A DNA stretch of 64,000 bases from an uncultured Marinobacterium sp. (GCA_947501565.1 CANMWJ010000008.1:120185-184184), one strand, 5' to 3'; shown: positions 42,893 to 52,859, counted from the stretch's first letter. Numbers and translations are program-made. Notes: a model not told the origin generated them from the sequence alone.

Positions 42893-44533
42893 TCAGGTGC
42901 ACTCTGCGGTTATATTTACCCGATCAAAGCGTTTGGCCTTCAGGTCTTCTGGCGAGATCCAATACTGTAGATTGCATTCACCTTTTGCTTCATTCATTAA
43001 TCGGTCGTCGTAGCTTTGCTGGAACAAAAGAATTTTTCCTGCATTGTCTTCCATCGCGGACTGCACATTTTCAGGTGCACCTAGCACTCTGTGCGCACTG
43101 TCTTTGACACGGTGCTTGAGCCAGGATCGGACTTCTGGCGGTATTTGTTTTGCCGTTTCTTCAGAATGCAAAGCGCAATACATACTTGGAGGAGAGAATG
43201 AACGTATACCGGCCCTATCTATCTCCGATAGGATCGGAATCGCTCTCTTGTAGTGAGGGTTTTCAAAGCTGCGCATTGCGATGGATTCCCAATCCTGACC
43301 GGCGGGTAGTAAATAGTCTTCAGGGGAATCCATCATCGCGGCGTAACCGTTGATCCACCCAGCAAACCAGCGGTTAAATTCAAGCTTCTCGATGTTGGTT
43401 AGGTTTTCATAAGGGCTATCGCTGTACCGAGCCAGCCATGTTAATGCTTCCTGGATTAGTAGTTCGTATTCGATGGCCAGAAGCAATTTTTGCTCTAATT
43501 CTTCAGATTGTTCCGACGCCCATTGTTTCATTTCGTCTAACAGAGGGTGATTCAGAAAGATGGGAGTGAATGTCGGTTCTGCACGCCCGCTAAATGGAGA
43601 GTATGGTGGGACATAGGATTTTTGGTGATCTTCGGTTAGGTCAAACTTTTCTAATACCGGTTCTACGTTTATAAGTCTGCGGCAGCTGAAAGGGCAGTGA
43701 GGTATCAAGTTGATAAGTAAACTTGAAAGGTGCATACGGCTCCAGGGATAGTCTGAGCTGTCAAAATACTTTCGTGGACGAGCCTCTCTGCGCCATTCTG
43801 GATAATCAATTACCGCTCCCGGAATCGGGAGAATATTGAAATATAGGTCGTCGTGCTCGTTTAAGGGAAGTTCTGTCGCTACCTCTTGGTCATCAAATAG
43901 TCGCTTGAAAATATCGGTGTTTATATCTTCGTTATCCGATAAATTTTCGGTCCAGTGATACCAGCAGGGTAGGGAGTCGTGACGCTTTAGTGATACATCA
44001 ATACGCGGCAAGGTTTTGAATTCTATGGAGTCGCTTGGGTAGTTACGTATATGACCGCTATCGAACTTAAGCTCCTTGGAGAAAAAGGACTCCGTCGTGT
44101 CGTAGCCATTAGGTAGAGCCTCCAGCGGTGGTGTGTCTGAGGGAATATCAAAGTACTTTACGTATTCTATCTTCGGGTCTAACTCATCACCTTCGTACAC
44201 AAGTGGGTCTACGAAAAAGCACATAATTCCTGTTTCCGGATAGTATCCCGGAAGGGTGTTGGTGATCTCTTTGCAATCAAGTTGGGCGATGAATACGGCG
44301 GGTTTCCCGTAACGTGTAATTGGCCAGTCTTCGATAGATGGCAATGACGGCATTCCGCCAAAGTAGGTTGTGGAGCGGTTACTGAAATCGGGTGGGATCT
44401 CTAGATCCAAGCATATACTTGGCTGATAGGCTTCCAGATACTTATGTGCTTTTTTCCGCTGATCAGCGGGAATATTCATCTCATCTAGTTGTTTGAAGGC
44501 TTCGCTGATTGGGCGAACAGGTTGCATCGTCAT
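42893..44533 (-). CDS. DUF1963 (YwqG-like) protein
   Basis: A 546-aa cytoplasmic protein whose first half matches the DUF1963/YwqG family: RSTTYFGGMPSLPSIEDWPITRYGKPAVFIAQLDCKEI, PGYYPETGIMCFFVDP and later LPCWYHW segments are typical, in which a hydrophobic-rich region recognises an unknown partner. The second half (about 330-546) is alpha-helical, with LEQKLLLAIEYELLIQEALTWLARY and a repeat of YDDRLMNEAKGECNLQYWISPEDL, where the last part again resembles DUF1963 C-termini. Codon use is less biased than around it. Function unknown. Single gene on the minus strand. Confidence 0.72.
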   Translation of the reverse strand: MTMQPVRPISEAFKQLDEMNIPADQRKKAHKYLEAYQPSICLDLEIPPDFSNRSTTYFGGMPSLPSIEDWPITRYGKPAVFIAQLDCKEITNTLPGYYPETGIMCFFVDPLVYEGDELDPKIEYVKYFDIPSDTPPLEALPNGYDTTESFFSKELKFDSGHIRNYPSDSIEFKTLPRIDVSLKRHDSLPCWYHWTENLSDNEDINTDIFKRLFDDQEVATELPLNEHDDLYFNILPIPGAVIDYPEWRREARPRKYFDSSDYPWSRMHLSSLLINLIPHCPFSCRRLINVEPVLEKFDLTEDHQKSYVPPYSPFSGRAEPTFTPIFLNHPLLDEMKQWASEQSEELEQKLLLAIEYELLIQEALTWLARYSDSPYENLTNIEKLEFNRWFAGWINGYAAMMDSPEDYLLPAGQDWESIAMRSFENPHYKRAIPILSEIDRAGIRSFSPPSMYCALHSEETAKQIPPEVRSWLKHRVKDSAHRVLGAPENVQSAMEDNAGKILLFQQSYDDRLMNEAKGECNLQYWISPEDLKAKRFDRVNITAECT

Positions 44534-44784
44534 CTCTCACTCCTTGAGAAAACTAGGGGCATCTACAGAACGGTATCGATGGTGAACAGCATTGCTGAAG
44601 CTTAGTTTTTTAGCAACGAGTTTCACTAAAAGATCGGAACTAGGCATCCTTTCATCAGTTCCCTGTATTGAATGGTCTGATGCAATCCCGGGCAGGTGTT
44701 CTATCCTCGGTGATGCGGTTAAGGAGGTGTTTTGTTCTAGAAAGGGGATCGATATTATCTCTGGAGTTCTGGAAGGGAGTGAAA

Positions 44785-45093
44785 ATGAAAACAGTTGCAG
44801 ATGAGATGGCTTTTGAAGCAGCAGGTGGCGCAGCAGCTACACCTGAAATTAGCGGCGCTCAGAACGTCGATAGCCGAGAGAAAAAACTGGCTGAATGCGG
44901 TGATGATGCATCTCTGAGGTATAGAGGTGTAAATGTTCTCGTTACAGATATTGAGCTCGATAAAAGTGGCTGTTTAACCGGTATCGTCTCTGAATTCTCG
45001 AATGTGTGTTCTATGCACTATGAAGGGCTGAAGTTAGGCCAGAAAATATCTTTCCGCTATCTGCATGTACATGAGCGGGTGAAGCGTTCATGA
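44785..45093 (+). CDS. Small hypothetical protein
   Basis: A 102-aa protein I do not recognise. The first 45 residues are acidic and alanine-rich, followed by a compact beta-rich part (RYRGVNVLVTDIELDKSGCLTGIVSEF, YEGLKLGQKISFRYLHVHERV) that could be a small OB- or PilZ-like barrel. The ATG at 44785 follows GGAAGGGAGTGAAA, a strong ribosome-binding site; longer in-frame starts lack one. It stands alone before ptsP. Confidence 0.6.
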   Translation: MKTVADEMAFEAAGGAAATPEISGAQNVDSREKKLAECGDDASLRYRGVNVLVTDIELDKSGCLTGIVSEFSNVCSMHYEGLKLGQKISFRYLHVHERVKRS

Positions 45094-45236
45094 GCGACTG
45101 TCTCTGGTGGGGTGAGTGTTGGAACTTTGGCTGATCAGCAGGTTACGCGCCCGCTATTCCAAACAACCTATCCGTATTATCCCCACTAGCCGCCAAGGCC
45201 CGTCCATGTAACACTGATGACCGTAACACTGCCAAA

Positions 45237-45260
45237 AACCAGAGATGGTAAGCTCTGGTT
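45237..45260. terminator. Hairpin AACCAGAG / CTCTGGTT
   Basis: Perfect 8-bp stem and 8-nt loop in the 261-bp gap between the small hypothetical gene and ptsP, followed by AGGGTTAG rather than a T-run. Possible terminator or leader hairpin. Confidence 0.4.
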
Positions 45261-45354
45261 AGGGTTAGCCTGATATCAACGTAGGGGTATCAGGCGAAGA
45301 GATCCGAATAGCGGTGTACCACTGACCAAAGGATGACAGGCGGAGAGGTGTTGA

Positions 45355-47592
45355 ATGGGCGACAACGCCATGCTGGAACTGACCCGGATCATTCAGAATG
45401 CGGCGCTTGAGACGTCGCCGGAAGATCAGGTTCAGGTGATTGTAGACGCGATCAGCGATCTGATTGCGGTGGATGTATGCAGTTTGTACCGGCAGAGTTC
45501 AAACCAGGATATGGTGCTGATTGCCAGTCACGGTCTGGTTGCACCTGAAAAGGTGGTGATTCCCGCCGGTCAGGGGTTGGTGGGGCGCGTGGTGAAGATG
45601 CGCCACAGCGTGAATATCAAAGAACCCACCCAACAGCCCGATTTCTACTACGTACCCAATTCTCAGGAGGAGCTGTTTCACAGCTTCTGCGGTGTGCCCC
45701 TGGTCTATCACGGCGGCATCATCGGTGCGCTGGTGGTGCAGAGCCGCCGCGCTGAACTGCTGAGCGCGGAACAGGAAGCACTGCTCACTACCCTGGCTGC
45801 GCATCTGGCGCTGCTGATCCTGGCCTTGCCTGAACCCAAGTTACCCAATGCGCCACGCAATCAACGTTATTTCGGTATCAGCGGGGCGCCAGGCCTGGCG
45901 ATCGGCAAGGTGCATCTGCTGGACGATGACGGCCTCTCCACCGTACGAGAAAGCGCCTGTAAAAATCCCGCCAACGAGTTGAAAGAGTGGCAGACCCTGA
46001 AACAGGCGACGCTGGAGGACCTGGAGCAGGAGCGTGAAGCGGTACAAGCGTCTCTCGGTGACAGTCTGGCGGCGGTGCTGGACGCCTACAAGATGCTGCT
46101 GGAAGACCCGTCCTTTACCGACCGTATCACCTGCGAGATCGAAGCGGGCAAGGCGCTGCCCTGGGCGATGCGTCAGGCGGTGAAGTTCTTCTCCGACCAG
46201 TTCAAGGCGATGGACGATCCATACCTCAAGGCCCGTCACGAGGATATCGAACAGCTGGGTGATAAGCTCTACCGTATCTGGCGTGGCCAGCACCTGAATC
46301 TGTTGCCATCCCCGGACAAAGGCCCGCTGATCCTCATGGGACACCACGTCAGTGTCTCCGATATCGTCAGTCTGCCGTCTGAGCAGCTGGGCGCGATCGT
46401 CTGTTTTGCCGGTGCGGCGCTCTCCCATATCGCAGTTTTCGCCAACGCCTTGGGTATCCCAGCGGTGATGGGGGTAGGAGAGCTGTCGGTGAAGGATGGC
46501 GACTACCTGATCGTTGATGGCGACCACGCACGTGTCACGCTGAAACCGACTAAAGCGGTGCTGAAAGAGTACCGCAAGATACTGAAGGCGCGGCAGGGAT
46601 TCGATCGTGAGCTGTTGGCTGAGAGTGCTAAGCCAGCGGTGACCCTCGACGGTGTGGAGGTGGCGGTGATGGCTAACTCCGGCCTGCAGGCGGACATTAT
46701 GCCGGGCATCCGCAACGGTGCGGACGGCGTCGGCCTCTACCGTACAGAGATCCCGTTTATGGTGCGCGAGAGCCTACCGTCGGAAGATGAGCAGACCGCC
46801 GTATATCGCAAAGTGGTGGAAGCCTACGGTGACAAACCGGTCTACTTCCGTACGCTGGATATCGGCTCCGACAAACAGCTGCCTTATCTGCCCCATTTTG
46901 ACGAGGAGAACCCGGCGCTGGGGCTGCGAGGCGTACGTTTTACGCTGGATAACCTGCAGCTGCTGATGAACCAGTACCGCGCCATCCTGCGTGCGGCGGG
47001 ATGCGGGGAGCAGGTGCACCTGCTGCTGCCGATGGTCAGCTCTACCCACGAGCTGGACGCCTGTATCGATCTATTGGAAGAGGTGATCGAACAGCTGAAT
47101 GAGGAGGGGATTTCCGTTTGTCGCCCGAAACTGGGTGTGATGGTTGAGGTGCCCGGTGCGATCTCGCTGTTGCCGTTCTGGAAAGAGAAGATCGATTTTA
47201 TCTCTGTGGGCACCAACGACCTCTCCCAGTACCTGCTGGCGGTGGACCGTAACAATCCGGAAGTGTCCAAATACTACGATTCGCTCCATCCGGCGGTGCT
47301 GCACGAGCTGGTGCGTATCATCGACATCACCAAACGATGTGATCTGCCGGTATCAATCTGCGGCGAGATGGCCTCCGATCCGGTGTCGGTGATCATGCTG
47401 TTGGGCATGGGTATTCGCAAACTGAGTATGAGTTCTGCCAAGCTGCCGCGTATCAAATGGTTGATCCGTAACCTGTCGATGGCGGAGATGGAAAAGGTGC
47501 TGCAGGCCGCACTCTGCGTGGACAACGCCGGGGCGATCCGCGAATTGGGTGAGTTGGCGCTACGCGAACTAGGCGTCGAATACGACAAGTAA
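45355..47592 (+). CDS. ptsP: PTS-Ntr enzyme I (phosphoenolpyruvate-protein phosphotransferase PtsP)
   Basis: A 745-aa EI-Ntr. An N-terminal GAF domain (about 15-165) senses nitrogen status in the family, followed by the enzyme I phosphohistidine domain (phospho-acceptor His358 in GAALSHIAVFANALGIPAVMG) and the PEP-binding TIM barrel (GADGVGLYRTEIPFMVRE, LDIGSDKQLPYLP, VMVEVPGAISLL, ISVGTNDLSQYLLAVDRNNPEVS, ICGEMASDPVS with the catalytic cysteine). It phosphorylates NPr and so controls nitrogen- and potassium-related processes. GGAGAGGTGTTGA precedes the ATG. The two-component pair downstream is probably separate. Confidence 0.95.
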   Translation: MGDNAMLELTRIIQNAALETSPEDQVQVIVDAISDLIAVDVCSLYRQSSNQDMVLIASHGLVAPEKVVIPAGQGLVGRVVKMRHSVNIKEPTQQPDFYYVPNSQEELFHSFCGVPLVYHGGIIGALVVQSRRAELLSAEQEALLTTLAAHLALLILALPEPKLPNAPRNQRYFGISGAPGLAIGKVHLLDDDGLSTVRESACKNPANELKEWQTLKQATLEDLEQEREAVQASLGDSLAAVLDAYKMLLEDPSFTDRITCEIEAGKALPWAMRQAVKFFSDQFKAMDDPYLKARHEDIEQLGDKLYRIWRGQHLNLLPSPDKGPLILMGHHVSVSDIVSLPSEQLGAIVCFAGAALSHIAVFANALGIPAVMGVGELSVKDGDYLIVDGDHARVTLKPTKAVLKEYRKILKARQGFDRELLAESAKPAVTLDGVEVAVMANSGLQADIMPGIRNGADGVGLYRTEIPFMVRESLPSEDEQTAVYRKVVEAYGDKPVYFRTLDIGSDKQLPYLPHFDEENPALGLRGVRFTLDNLQLLMNQYRAILRAAGCGEQVHLLLPMVSSTHELDACIDLLEEVIEQLNEEGISVCRPKLGVMVEVPGAISLLPFWKEKIDFISVGTNDLSQYLLAVDRNNPEVSKYYDSLHPAVLHELVRIIDITKRCDLPVSICGEMASDPVSVIMLLGMGIRKLSMSSAKLPRIKWLIRNLSMAEMEKVLQAALCVDNAGAIRELGELALRELGVEYDK

Positions 47593-47709
47593 GGGCGCTT
47601 TTTGCGTCCGCTCAGCGATCGGTATTACTACCCAACCTTCTCCGTATTACTACGTAAATACGTTCGGATTGATGGCGTTTTGAACAGCGCTGCGGCAGGA
47701 TAAAGGCAA

Positions 47710-49083
47710 TTGTTGAACAGCTGCTGCCTTATGTCGCTCAAGTCAAAAATCCTCCTGCTGGCCCTGTTGCCGCTGATTCTGATGACCATCGCCGTCACGC
47801 TGATCAGTCAGCGGCAGGCGCATTATCTGTCGGAGCAGGAGATCCGCATCTTCGAAGAGAACCTGCTCGCCTCCAAGCGTACCGAGCTGCAGAACTACGT
47901 CAGCCTGGCGATGACCTCCATCGCGCATATCGTCGCCACCTACGAGCCGGGAGATAAAGCTGCGGAGCTTGAAATCAAGCGTGTGCTGCACGGCCTCACC
48001 TACGGCGATGACGGTTACTTCTTTGTGTACGACAGCGCCGGGGTGAACCTAGTACACCCGAAACAGCGAGAGCTGGTGGGGCAGAACCTGATCGATTTGC
48101 AGGATCAGAAGGGTAACTTTGTAATCCGCGAGTTGCTGCAGAAAGCGCAGGAGGGCGGTGGTTTTTTCCGTTACCACTGGCGTAAACCCTCCAAGGGTGA
48201 TCTGGAAGACAAGCTCAGCTACGTGGTGAGCATCCCTAAGCTCAACTGGATGATGGGCACCGGCCTATACGTGGATGATATCGCCAGCGAGGTGGCGAAG
48301 ATCCGCCAGCAGGTGGACCACAACATCCGCAACACCTTCTTTACCGTGCTCACCATTCTGGCGGGTACGGTCACCATCATTGTGTTGATCGGCGTGGCGA
48401 TCAACGTGCACGCCACCCAGCTGGCGGACAAACGGCTGCGCGCCATTGTGCACAAATACGTACAGTTTCAGGTGAATCAACGCCGTAACTTTGCCCGCGA
48501 GCTGCACGACGGCATCAATCAGTTGATGGTCTCGGTGAAGTTCCGCATCGAGCTGGCTCGGGATCGGCTGACCTCTGATCCGGACAGTGCCGCTGAGAAC
48601 CTCGACAAAGGGGGCGATGTGCTTAATCAGGCGATCCAGGAGGTGCGACAGATCTCCCACGACCTGCGCCCAAGCCTGCTGGATGATCTGGGCCTGCAAG
48701 CCGCACTGGTGAGCATGCTGGACGACTTTGCCGAGCGCACGGGCATTCGTCACAACGTGCGCCTGCAACTGCCGGAACACCGCCTGCCGGACGATATCGA
48801 GATCACGCTCTACCGTATCGTGCAGGAGGCGGTGACCAACGTGGAGCGCCATGCGGAAGCGACTGAGCTGGTGCTGCGGGTGTGGACTCAGGATGATCAG
48901 GTCCGCGTTGAAGTGAAGGATAACGGCCGTGGTTTTACACTGAACGCCGATACCCACGAAGGGATCGGTCTGATGAATATGCGAGAACGCGCGGAGCTGC
49001 TGGGTGGCAGTTTCGAGGTGCGTAGCCGTCCGACACTGGGTACCCGTGTGCGTGCTATGTTTACGTTGGAACCGGTTACTTAA
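47710..49083 (+). CDS. Cache-domain sensor histidine kinase (NarL/LuxR-system type)
   Basis: A 457-aa membrane kinase. A helix at about 12-32 leads to a periplasmic single Cache domain (about 40-200; YGDDGYFFVYDSAGVNLVHPKQRELVGQNLIDLQD, GGGFFRYHWRKP, SIPKLNWMMGTGLYVDDI), a second helix at about 210-232, a HisKA_3 dimerisation domain with the phosphoacceptor His266 in RELHDGINQ, and HATPase_c (ITLYRIVQEAVTNVERHAEAT, DNGRGF, GIGLMNMRERAELLGG). Such Cache domains bind small carboxylates. The start is TTG at 47710 or 47713, or ATG at 47731. The response regulator follows 47 bp later; the second TRAP operon is a possible target. Confidence 0.88.
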   Translation: MLNSCCLMSLKSKILLLALLPLILMTIAVTLISQRQAHYLSEQEIRIFEENLLASKRTELQNYVSLAMTSIAHIVATYEPGDKAAELEIKRVLHGLTYGDDGYFFVYDSAGVNLVHPKQRELVGQNLIDLQDQKGNFVIRELLQKAQEGGGFFRYHWRKPSKGDLEDKLSYVVSIPKLNWMMGTGLYVDDIASEVAKIRQQVDHNIRNTFFTVLTILAGTVTIIVLIGVAINVHATQLADKRLRAIVHKYVQFQVNQRRNFARELHDGINQLMVSVKFRIELARDRLTSDPDSAAENLDKGGDVLNQAIQEVRQISHDLRPSLLDDLGLQAALVSMLDDFAERTGIRHNVRLQLPEHRLPDDIEITLYRIVQEAVTNVERHAEATELVLRVWTQDDQVRVEVKDNGRGFTLNADTHEGIGLMNMRERAELLGGSFEVRSRPTLGTRVRAMFTLEPVT

Positions 49084-49130
49084 CCGCTTAAACAGTTACT
49101 TAACAGAGCATCGAGAGTAGCGAGAACCTT

Positions 49131-49796
49131 ATGTCGCAGAGCCTGAACCCATCATCCACGATCCGAATTCTGCTGGTTGACGACCATCCGCTGGTGCTGG
49201 AGGGGATCAGCGCACGCCTGGAGAGCGAACCCGGCATCACCGTGGTGGGGCAGGCTAACAACGGCCAGCAGGCGCTGGAGCAGGCGGCAGAACTGAAACC
49301 CGATGTGGTGCTGATGGATATCTCCATGCCGGTGATGAACGGGCTGGAAGCGGCGGAACACTTCCGCAATGATCAGCCCAACGTGCGGGTGCTGATCCTC
49401 AGCATGCACGAAAACCGCGAGTATATCGTCAAGATGATCCAGAGCGGCGCGGCGGGTTATGTGCTGAAAGACGTCAGCTCCGACGAACTGATCCGCGCGA
49501 TCCAGACCGTGGCGCAGGGCGGAACCTACTTCAGTGCAGGGGCATCGGAAGCGTTGTTCAGCGAATTTGCTCAACCGGAGGCGCAGGAGAAAGCTGACAC
49601 CGGCCTTACCAAACGGGAAGAAACCGTGCTCAAATTGCTGGCCGAAGGGCAGTGCAACAAAGAGGTGGCGCGTACCCTGGATATCTCTGTACGCACCGTC
49701 GAAACCCACCGCCAGAACATCAAGCAGAAGCTCAATATTCAGACCGCTGCCGGGCTAACCAAATACGCCCTCGAGCATAATTTAATCAGCTTGTAG
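49131..49796 (+). CDS. NarL/FixJ-type response regulator
   Basis: A 221-aa regulator with a receiver domain (1-120; LLVDDHPLVLEGI, phosphoacceptor Asp63 in VLMDISMPVMNG, Lys in GYVLKDVSSDEL) and a LuxR-type helix-turn-helix (about 155-215; LTKREETVLKLLAEGQCNKEVARTLDISVRTVETHRQNIKQKL). It is the evident partner of the Cache kinase. Its stop codon overlaps a REP unit. Tandem GTATTACTAC repeats lie before the kinase gene (47622-47631 and 47644-47653) and may be its sites. Confidence 0.92.
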   Translation: MSQSLNPSSTIRILLVDDHPLVLEGISARLESEPGITVVGQANNGQQALEQAAELKPDVVLMDISMPVMNGLEAAEHFRNDQPNVRVLILSMHENREYIVKMIQSGAAGYVLKDVSSDELIRAIQTVAQGGTYFSAGASEALFSEFAQPEAQEKADTGLTKREETVLKLLAEGQCNKEVARTLDISVRTVETHRQNIKQKLNIQTAAGLTKYALEHNLISL

Positions 49797-49877
49797 GTTA
49801 GCCATTGCGCAGCAATGCCTAACAGAGCATGCATTAATATCCGAGTGTTGGGCATCGCTACGCGATGGCCAACCTAC
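49793..49877. repeat. REP pair, types B' and B
   Basis: Inverse B' unit (GTAGGTTAGCCATTGCG start, 49793-49823) and type B unit (GTTGGGCATCGCTACG start, 49847-49877). The B' unit supplies the last bases of the response-regulator stop region. Same pair arrangement as at 52860-52944. Confidence 0.8.
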
Positions 49878-49914
49878 GGGAAGAGTTTTGGGCTTGGTTA
49901 TACACAAACAAACT

Positions 49915-50793
49915 TCAACACACGCTCTTTAGCGCTTTCATCAATCCGAATTCTTTTAACCGCTCCGCCTGTTCCTCGTTGCGTACCAACAAAGCTCCTA
50001 CAAATGCCAACGAGTTAAACGAGATCCCTTCGAAATCCTCTATACTGCGCGGCACCATCAGCATCCATTTGCGGGTGATCAGCAGGTTGTAGGGGGTGGT
50101 CGCTTGCTGTCCGTCATCCTCGATATCCAACGTTTCCCGCAGTTGGTTGTACGCCTGGGTTAACCGCTCGGCTGCCAACTCAGGATCGTGAAACGACCCA
50201 TCCGGAAACGTGATACCCGCGTGGCGGAATTCTAGTGCTTCGCATTGTCCCGGTTGGTCTACATCCAACTCGATCACATCCGAAAACGGCAAATCCTCAA
50301 AAGGTGTCATCGGCAGTGGGATCAACTGCAGGTGTTTATGTGGCTGGCTTGCCCCGGCGATCTTGCCGCCGTTGTAGAAGGCGAGGCCGTCGATCTCCTG
50401 CATCACCTTCGCGAGGGCTTCGAAATCCCGTTGGTTTATCAGATTCTGCTGTGATTCAAACTTGCGGGTGACAACCAACAGATGATGCTCCACCACATTG
50501 AACTTGTTGAGCAGGCAGACGTGATGCTCACCCAGGTCGCGCACATAGAGCGCTTCTTCATAGGGCAGGAACGGGTTGTGGTGGGTATCACCTGCTTTCT
50601 TCAGACGTTTGGCTGCGTCGTCTTTGCGTTTCAGGTTGTCGAGGGTGCGTAGCAGGAATGAGACGTTATTTTCGCTGATCTGCTCGAAACGGGTATCGAT
50701 CGACTGCAAAGCACCTGATTTGAGCGCGCATTGGGTAACACGCTCTACATCCTGATGCAGTGAGGCCTGTTGAGGTGAAGGAATGTCTGCCAT
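49915..50793 (-). CDS. ATP adenylyltransferase / Ap4A phosphorylase-like
   Basis: A 292-aa HIT-superfamily protein of the Apa1/Apa2 type. The nucleotidyl-transfer motif HKHLQLIPLP (H-x-H-x-Q) near residue 165 and family segments NPFLPYEEALYVRDLGEHHVCLLNKFNVVEHHLLVVTRKFESQ and YNLLITRKWMLMVPRS are clear. It would break Ap4A into ADP and ATP by phosphorolysis. The start at 50793 (AGGACAGCGAC upstream) is preferred over the in-frame 50844. Convergent with the response regulator and divergent from a LysR gene across 144 bp. Confidence 0.85.
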   Translation of the reverse strand: MADIPSPQQASLHQDVERVTQCALKSGALQSIDTRFEQISENNVSFLLRTLDNLKRKDDAAKRLKKAGDTHHNPFLPYEEALYVRDLGEHHVCLLNKFNVVEHHLLVVTRKFESQQNLINQRDFEALAKVMQEIDGLAFYNGGKIAGASQPHKHLQLIPLPMTPFEDLPFSDVIELDVDQPGQCEALEFRHAGITFPDGSFHDPELAAERLTQAYNQLRETLDIEDDGQQATTPYNLLITRKWMLMVPRSIEDFEGISFNSLAFVGALLVRNEEQAERLKEFGLMKALKSVC

Positions 50794-50937
50794 GTCGCTG
50801 TCCTGATACCCGTACGCTGTGCTGTGAGGTGTGTGCTGAAGCATACATCAAATTGCTGAGGGCAGGTGATTGTCCGGCGGGCGGTCGCCTCCTCGCTGTG
50901 ATAGATTGGGCCGGTTCGTATTGAGAGGAGACCAGAC

Positions 50938-51807
50938 GTGTCGATCAAGGCGCTGAGAACGCTGTACACCATCCATCAGCAGGGCAGTTTTGCTGCAGCC
51001 GGGGATAAACTGGGCCTGACCCAGGCGGCGGTGAGTATACAGATCCGTCAGCTGGAGGAGCAGCTGGGTACACGTCTGTTCGACCGGATCGGCCGTAATC
51101 AGGTGCTTAACCACGATGGCCGCAAGGTGCTGGAGCGGGCTGAGCAAATTCTGGATCTATACGCGCAGCTAGGTGATGGGCTGGGGGCAGCCGGGCAGTT
51201 CAGCGGTGAGCTATTGATCGGTGCGGTATTCAGCGTACAGACCGGTGCGCTCGGCCCTGTGTTGGCAAAGCTCCGCGACGACTATCCGCAACTGAAGATC
51301 AAAGTGCTGCGCGGTATGTCGATCGATCTGGCGCAGCGGGTGGAGAGCGGCGAACTGGACGCGGTGCTGATCACCGAACCACAGCACAATATCCCGCCCG
51401 AATATGAGTGGACAACCCTGGAGCGTGAGCCTTTCTACGTGGTGGGTCACAAGGATTATGCTGAGCAATCCGACAGCGGCATGCTGCAAACCTATCCCTT
51501 TATACGCCTCGATCCCCGCGCCTGGGCGGGTGGCATGATCGAGAACGAACTGCGTCGACGGGGTATTCAGCCTGATGAGATGATGGAGCTGGATTCGTTG
51601 CAGGCGGCGCTGATGATGGTTGAGCAGAAACTGGGTGTAACAGTGATGGCGCTGGGTAAACAGAAAGCGGCATCACTGCGGCAGAGTTATCTGCTGGTGC
51701 CCTTTGGCGATCCGGTGATCCACCGTAATCTGGGGGTGTATCAACGCCGCAATCACAGTCGTAAAGCGCTGGTGCAGGCGCTGATTGAAGCGTACCAAGC
51801 ACTCTAA
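50938..51807 (+). CDS. LysR-family regulator
   Basis: A 289-aa LTTR with an N-terminal winged helix (LRTLYTIHQQGSFAAAGDKLGLTQAAVSIQIRQLEEQLGTRLFDRIGRNQVLNHDGRKVLERAEQIL) and a C-terminal periplasmic-binding-like effector domain (about 90-289). It starts at GTG 50938 after AGAGGAGACCAGAC. It lies 96 bp upstream of an AEC transporter in the same orientation, which it may regulate. The effector is unknown. Confidence 0.92.
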   Translation: MSIKALRTLYTIHQQGSFAAAGDKLGLTQAAVSIQIRQLEEQLGTRLFDRIGRNQVLNHDGRKVLERAEQILDLYAQLGDGLGAAGQFSGELLIGAVFSVQTGALGPVLAKLRDDYPQLKIKVLRGMSIDLAQRVESGELDAVLITEPQHNIPPEYEWTTLEREPFYVVGHKDYAEQSDSGMLQTYPFIRLDPRAWAGGMIENELRRRGIQPDEMMELDSLQAALMMVEQKLGVTVMALGKQKAASLRQSYLLVPFGDPVIHRNLGVYQRRNHSRKALVQALIEAYQAL

Positions 51808-51903
51808 TGTATAAACAATATTTAATAAAAATCCTAAAAAATATAAATTTTTATTGCTCTTTCTCCGGCGTAAGCTTGGCGGCAGTAGTGTCAGGAGAAA
51901 CCC

Positions 51904-52827
51904 ATGCCCATCGCCGTCGAAGCCCTCATTCCCATCATTCTTACCGTTCTGATCGGCTATCTGGCGCGCCACCGTTTTGGTGTGGGCGAACCGGTCTGGA
52001 ACGGTCTGGAAAAACTTACCTACTACCTGTTTGCGCCTTCATTGCTGGTAGTTTCGCTGGCGAACAAACCACTGACTGAACTGGCCTGGGGGCAAGTATT
52101 GCTGACCCTCGTTGCCGTGCTTCTGTTAAGCAGTCTGATCGTGATTTGCTGGCAGCGTTTTATCCGCCCGGTGGATGGGCCCTCGTTTACCTCGATGTTC
52201 CAGGGTGGGGTGCGCTTTAACAGCTTTATCGCGCTTGCGCTGGTGGACAACCTGTTTGGTGCAGAAGGATTGATGGTGGGTGCGCTGGCCACGGTGGTGA
52301 TTGTAGTCACGGTGAATATCCTCAGTGTATCGGCGTTTTCGGTGGCGAATCGCAGCGATGGCGGCTGGCGGAAGCTGCCGGGTCAGCTGATCACCAATCC
52401 GCTGATTCTCGGCTGTTTTGCAGGCTTAGCGCTGAATCTGAGTGGGGTTGGCCTGACGCCCGCGTTGGATAATCTGCTGCTGATGTTGGGTAAAACCGCG
52501 TTGCCGATGGCGTTGCTGTCAGTAGGCGCGGCGCTGCGATTGGGGAACGTGCGTAGCAGCGTAGATATGATCGCGTTTACCTCGGCGATCCAGTTTATCG
52601 CCAAACCGGTGGCCGCATTGTTTGTGGGGCAGTGGCTTGGATTGGAGGGATTAACGGCCGTAGTGGTGGTGATCTTTATGGCGGTGCCCACCGCACCATC
52701 GGCATACGTATTGGCGCGTCAGTTGGGAGGTAACCATCAGGCGATGGCGTCGATCATTACGGTGCAGACGGTGCTGGCGTTTTTCACCTTGCCGGTGACC
52801 TTGAGTTTGTTATTGCCGGTTGTTTGA
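51904..52827 (+). CDS. AEC-family transporter
   Basis: A 307-aa inner-membrane carrier with about 10 hydrophobic segments, of the auxin efflux carrier (AEC) family: IPIILTVLIGYLARHRFGVGEPVWNGLEKLTYYLFAPSLLVVSLANKP at the start, RFNSFIALALVDNLFG, NPLILGCFAGLALNLSG, GKTALPMALLSVGAALRLG and FMAVPTAPSAYVLARQLGG. Characterised bacterial members move malonate or malate, so the family name does not imply auxin transport. GTCAGGAGAAACCC precedes the ATG. REPs follow. Confidence 0.88.
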   Translation: MPIAVEALIPIILTVLIGYLARHRFGVGEPVWNGLEKLTYYLFAPSLLVVSLANKPLTELAWGQVLLTLVAVLLLSSLIVICWQRFIRPVDGPSFTSMFQGGVRFNSFIALALVDNLFGAEGLMVGALATVVIVVTVNILSVSAFSVANRSDGGWRKLPGQLITNPLILGCFAGLALNLSGVGLTPALDNLLLMLGKTALPMALLSVGAALRLGNVRSSVDMIAFTSAIQFIAKPVAALFVGQWLGLEGLTAVVVVIFMAVPTAPSAYVLARQLGGNHQAMASIITVQTVLAFFTLPVTLSLLLPVV

Positions 52828-52859
52828 AGAGGGTTTGTTGAGAGCTTGATAGGGAGTTA

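Noticed and set aside
51904..52827. AEC (auxin efflux carrier) transporter as an IAA transporter linked to the iac genes
   Set aside because: The name comes from plant PIN homology; characterised bacterial members move malate or malonate. It lies 24 kb from the iac island with its own LysR gene.
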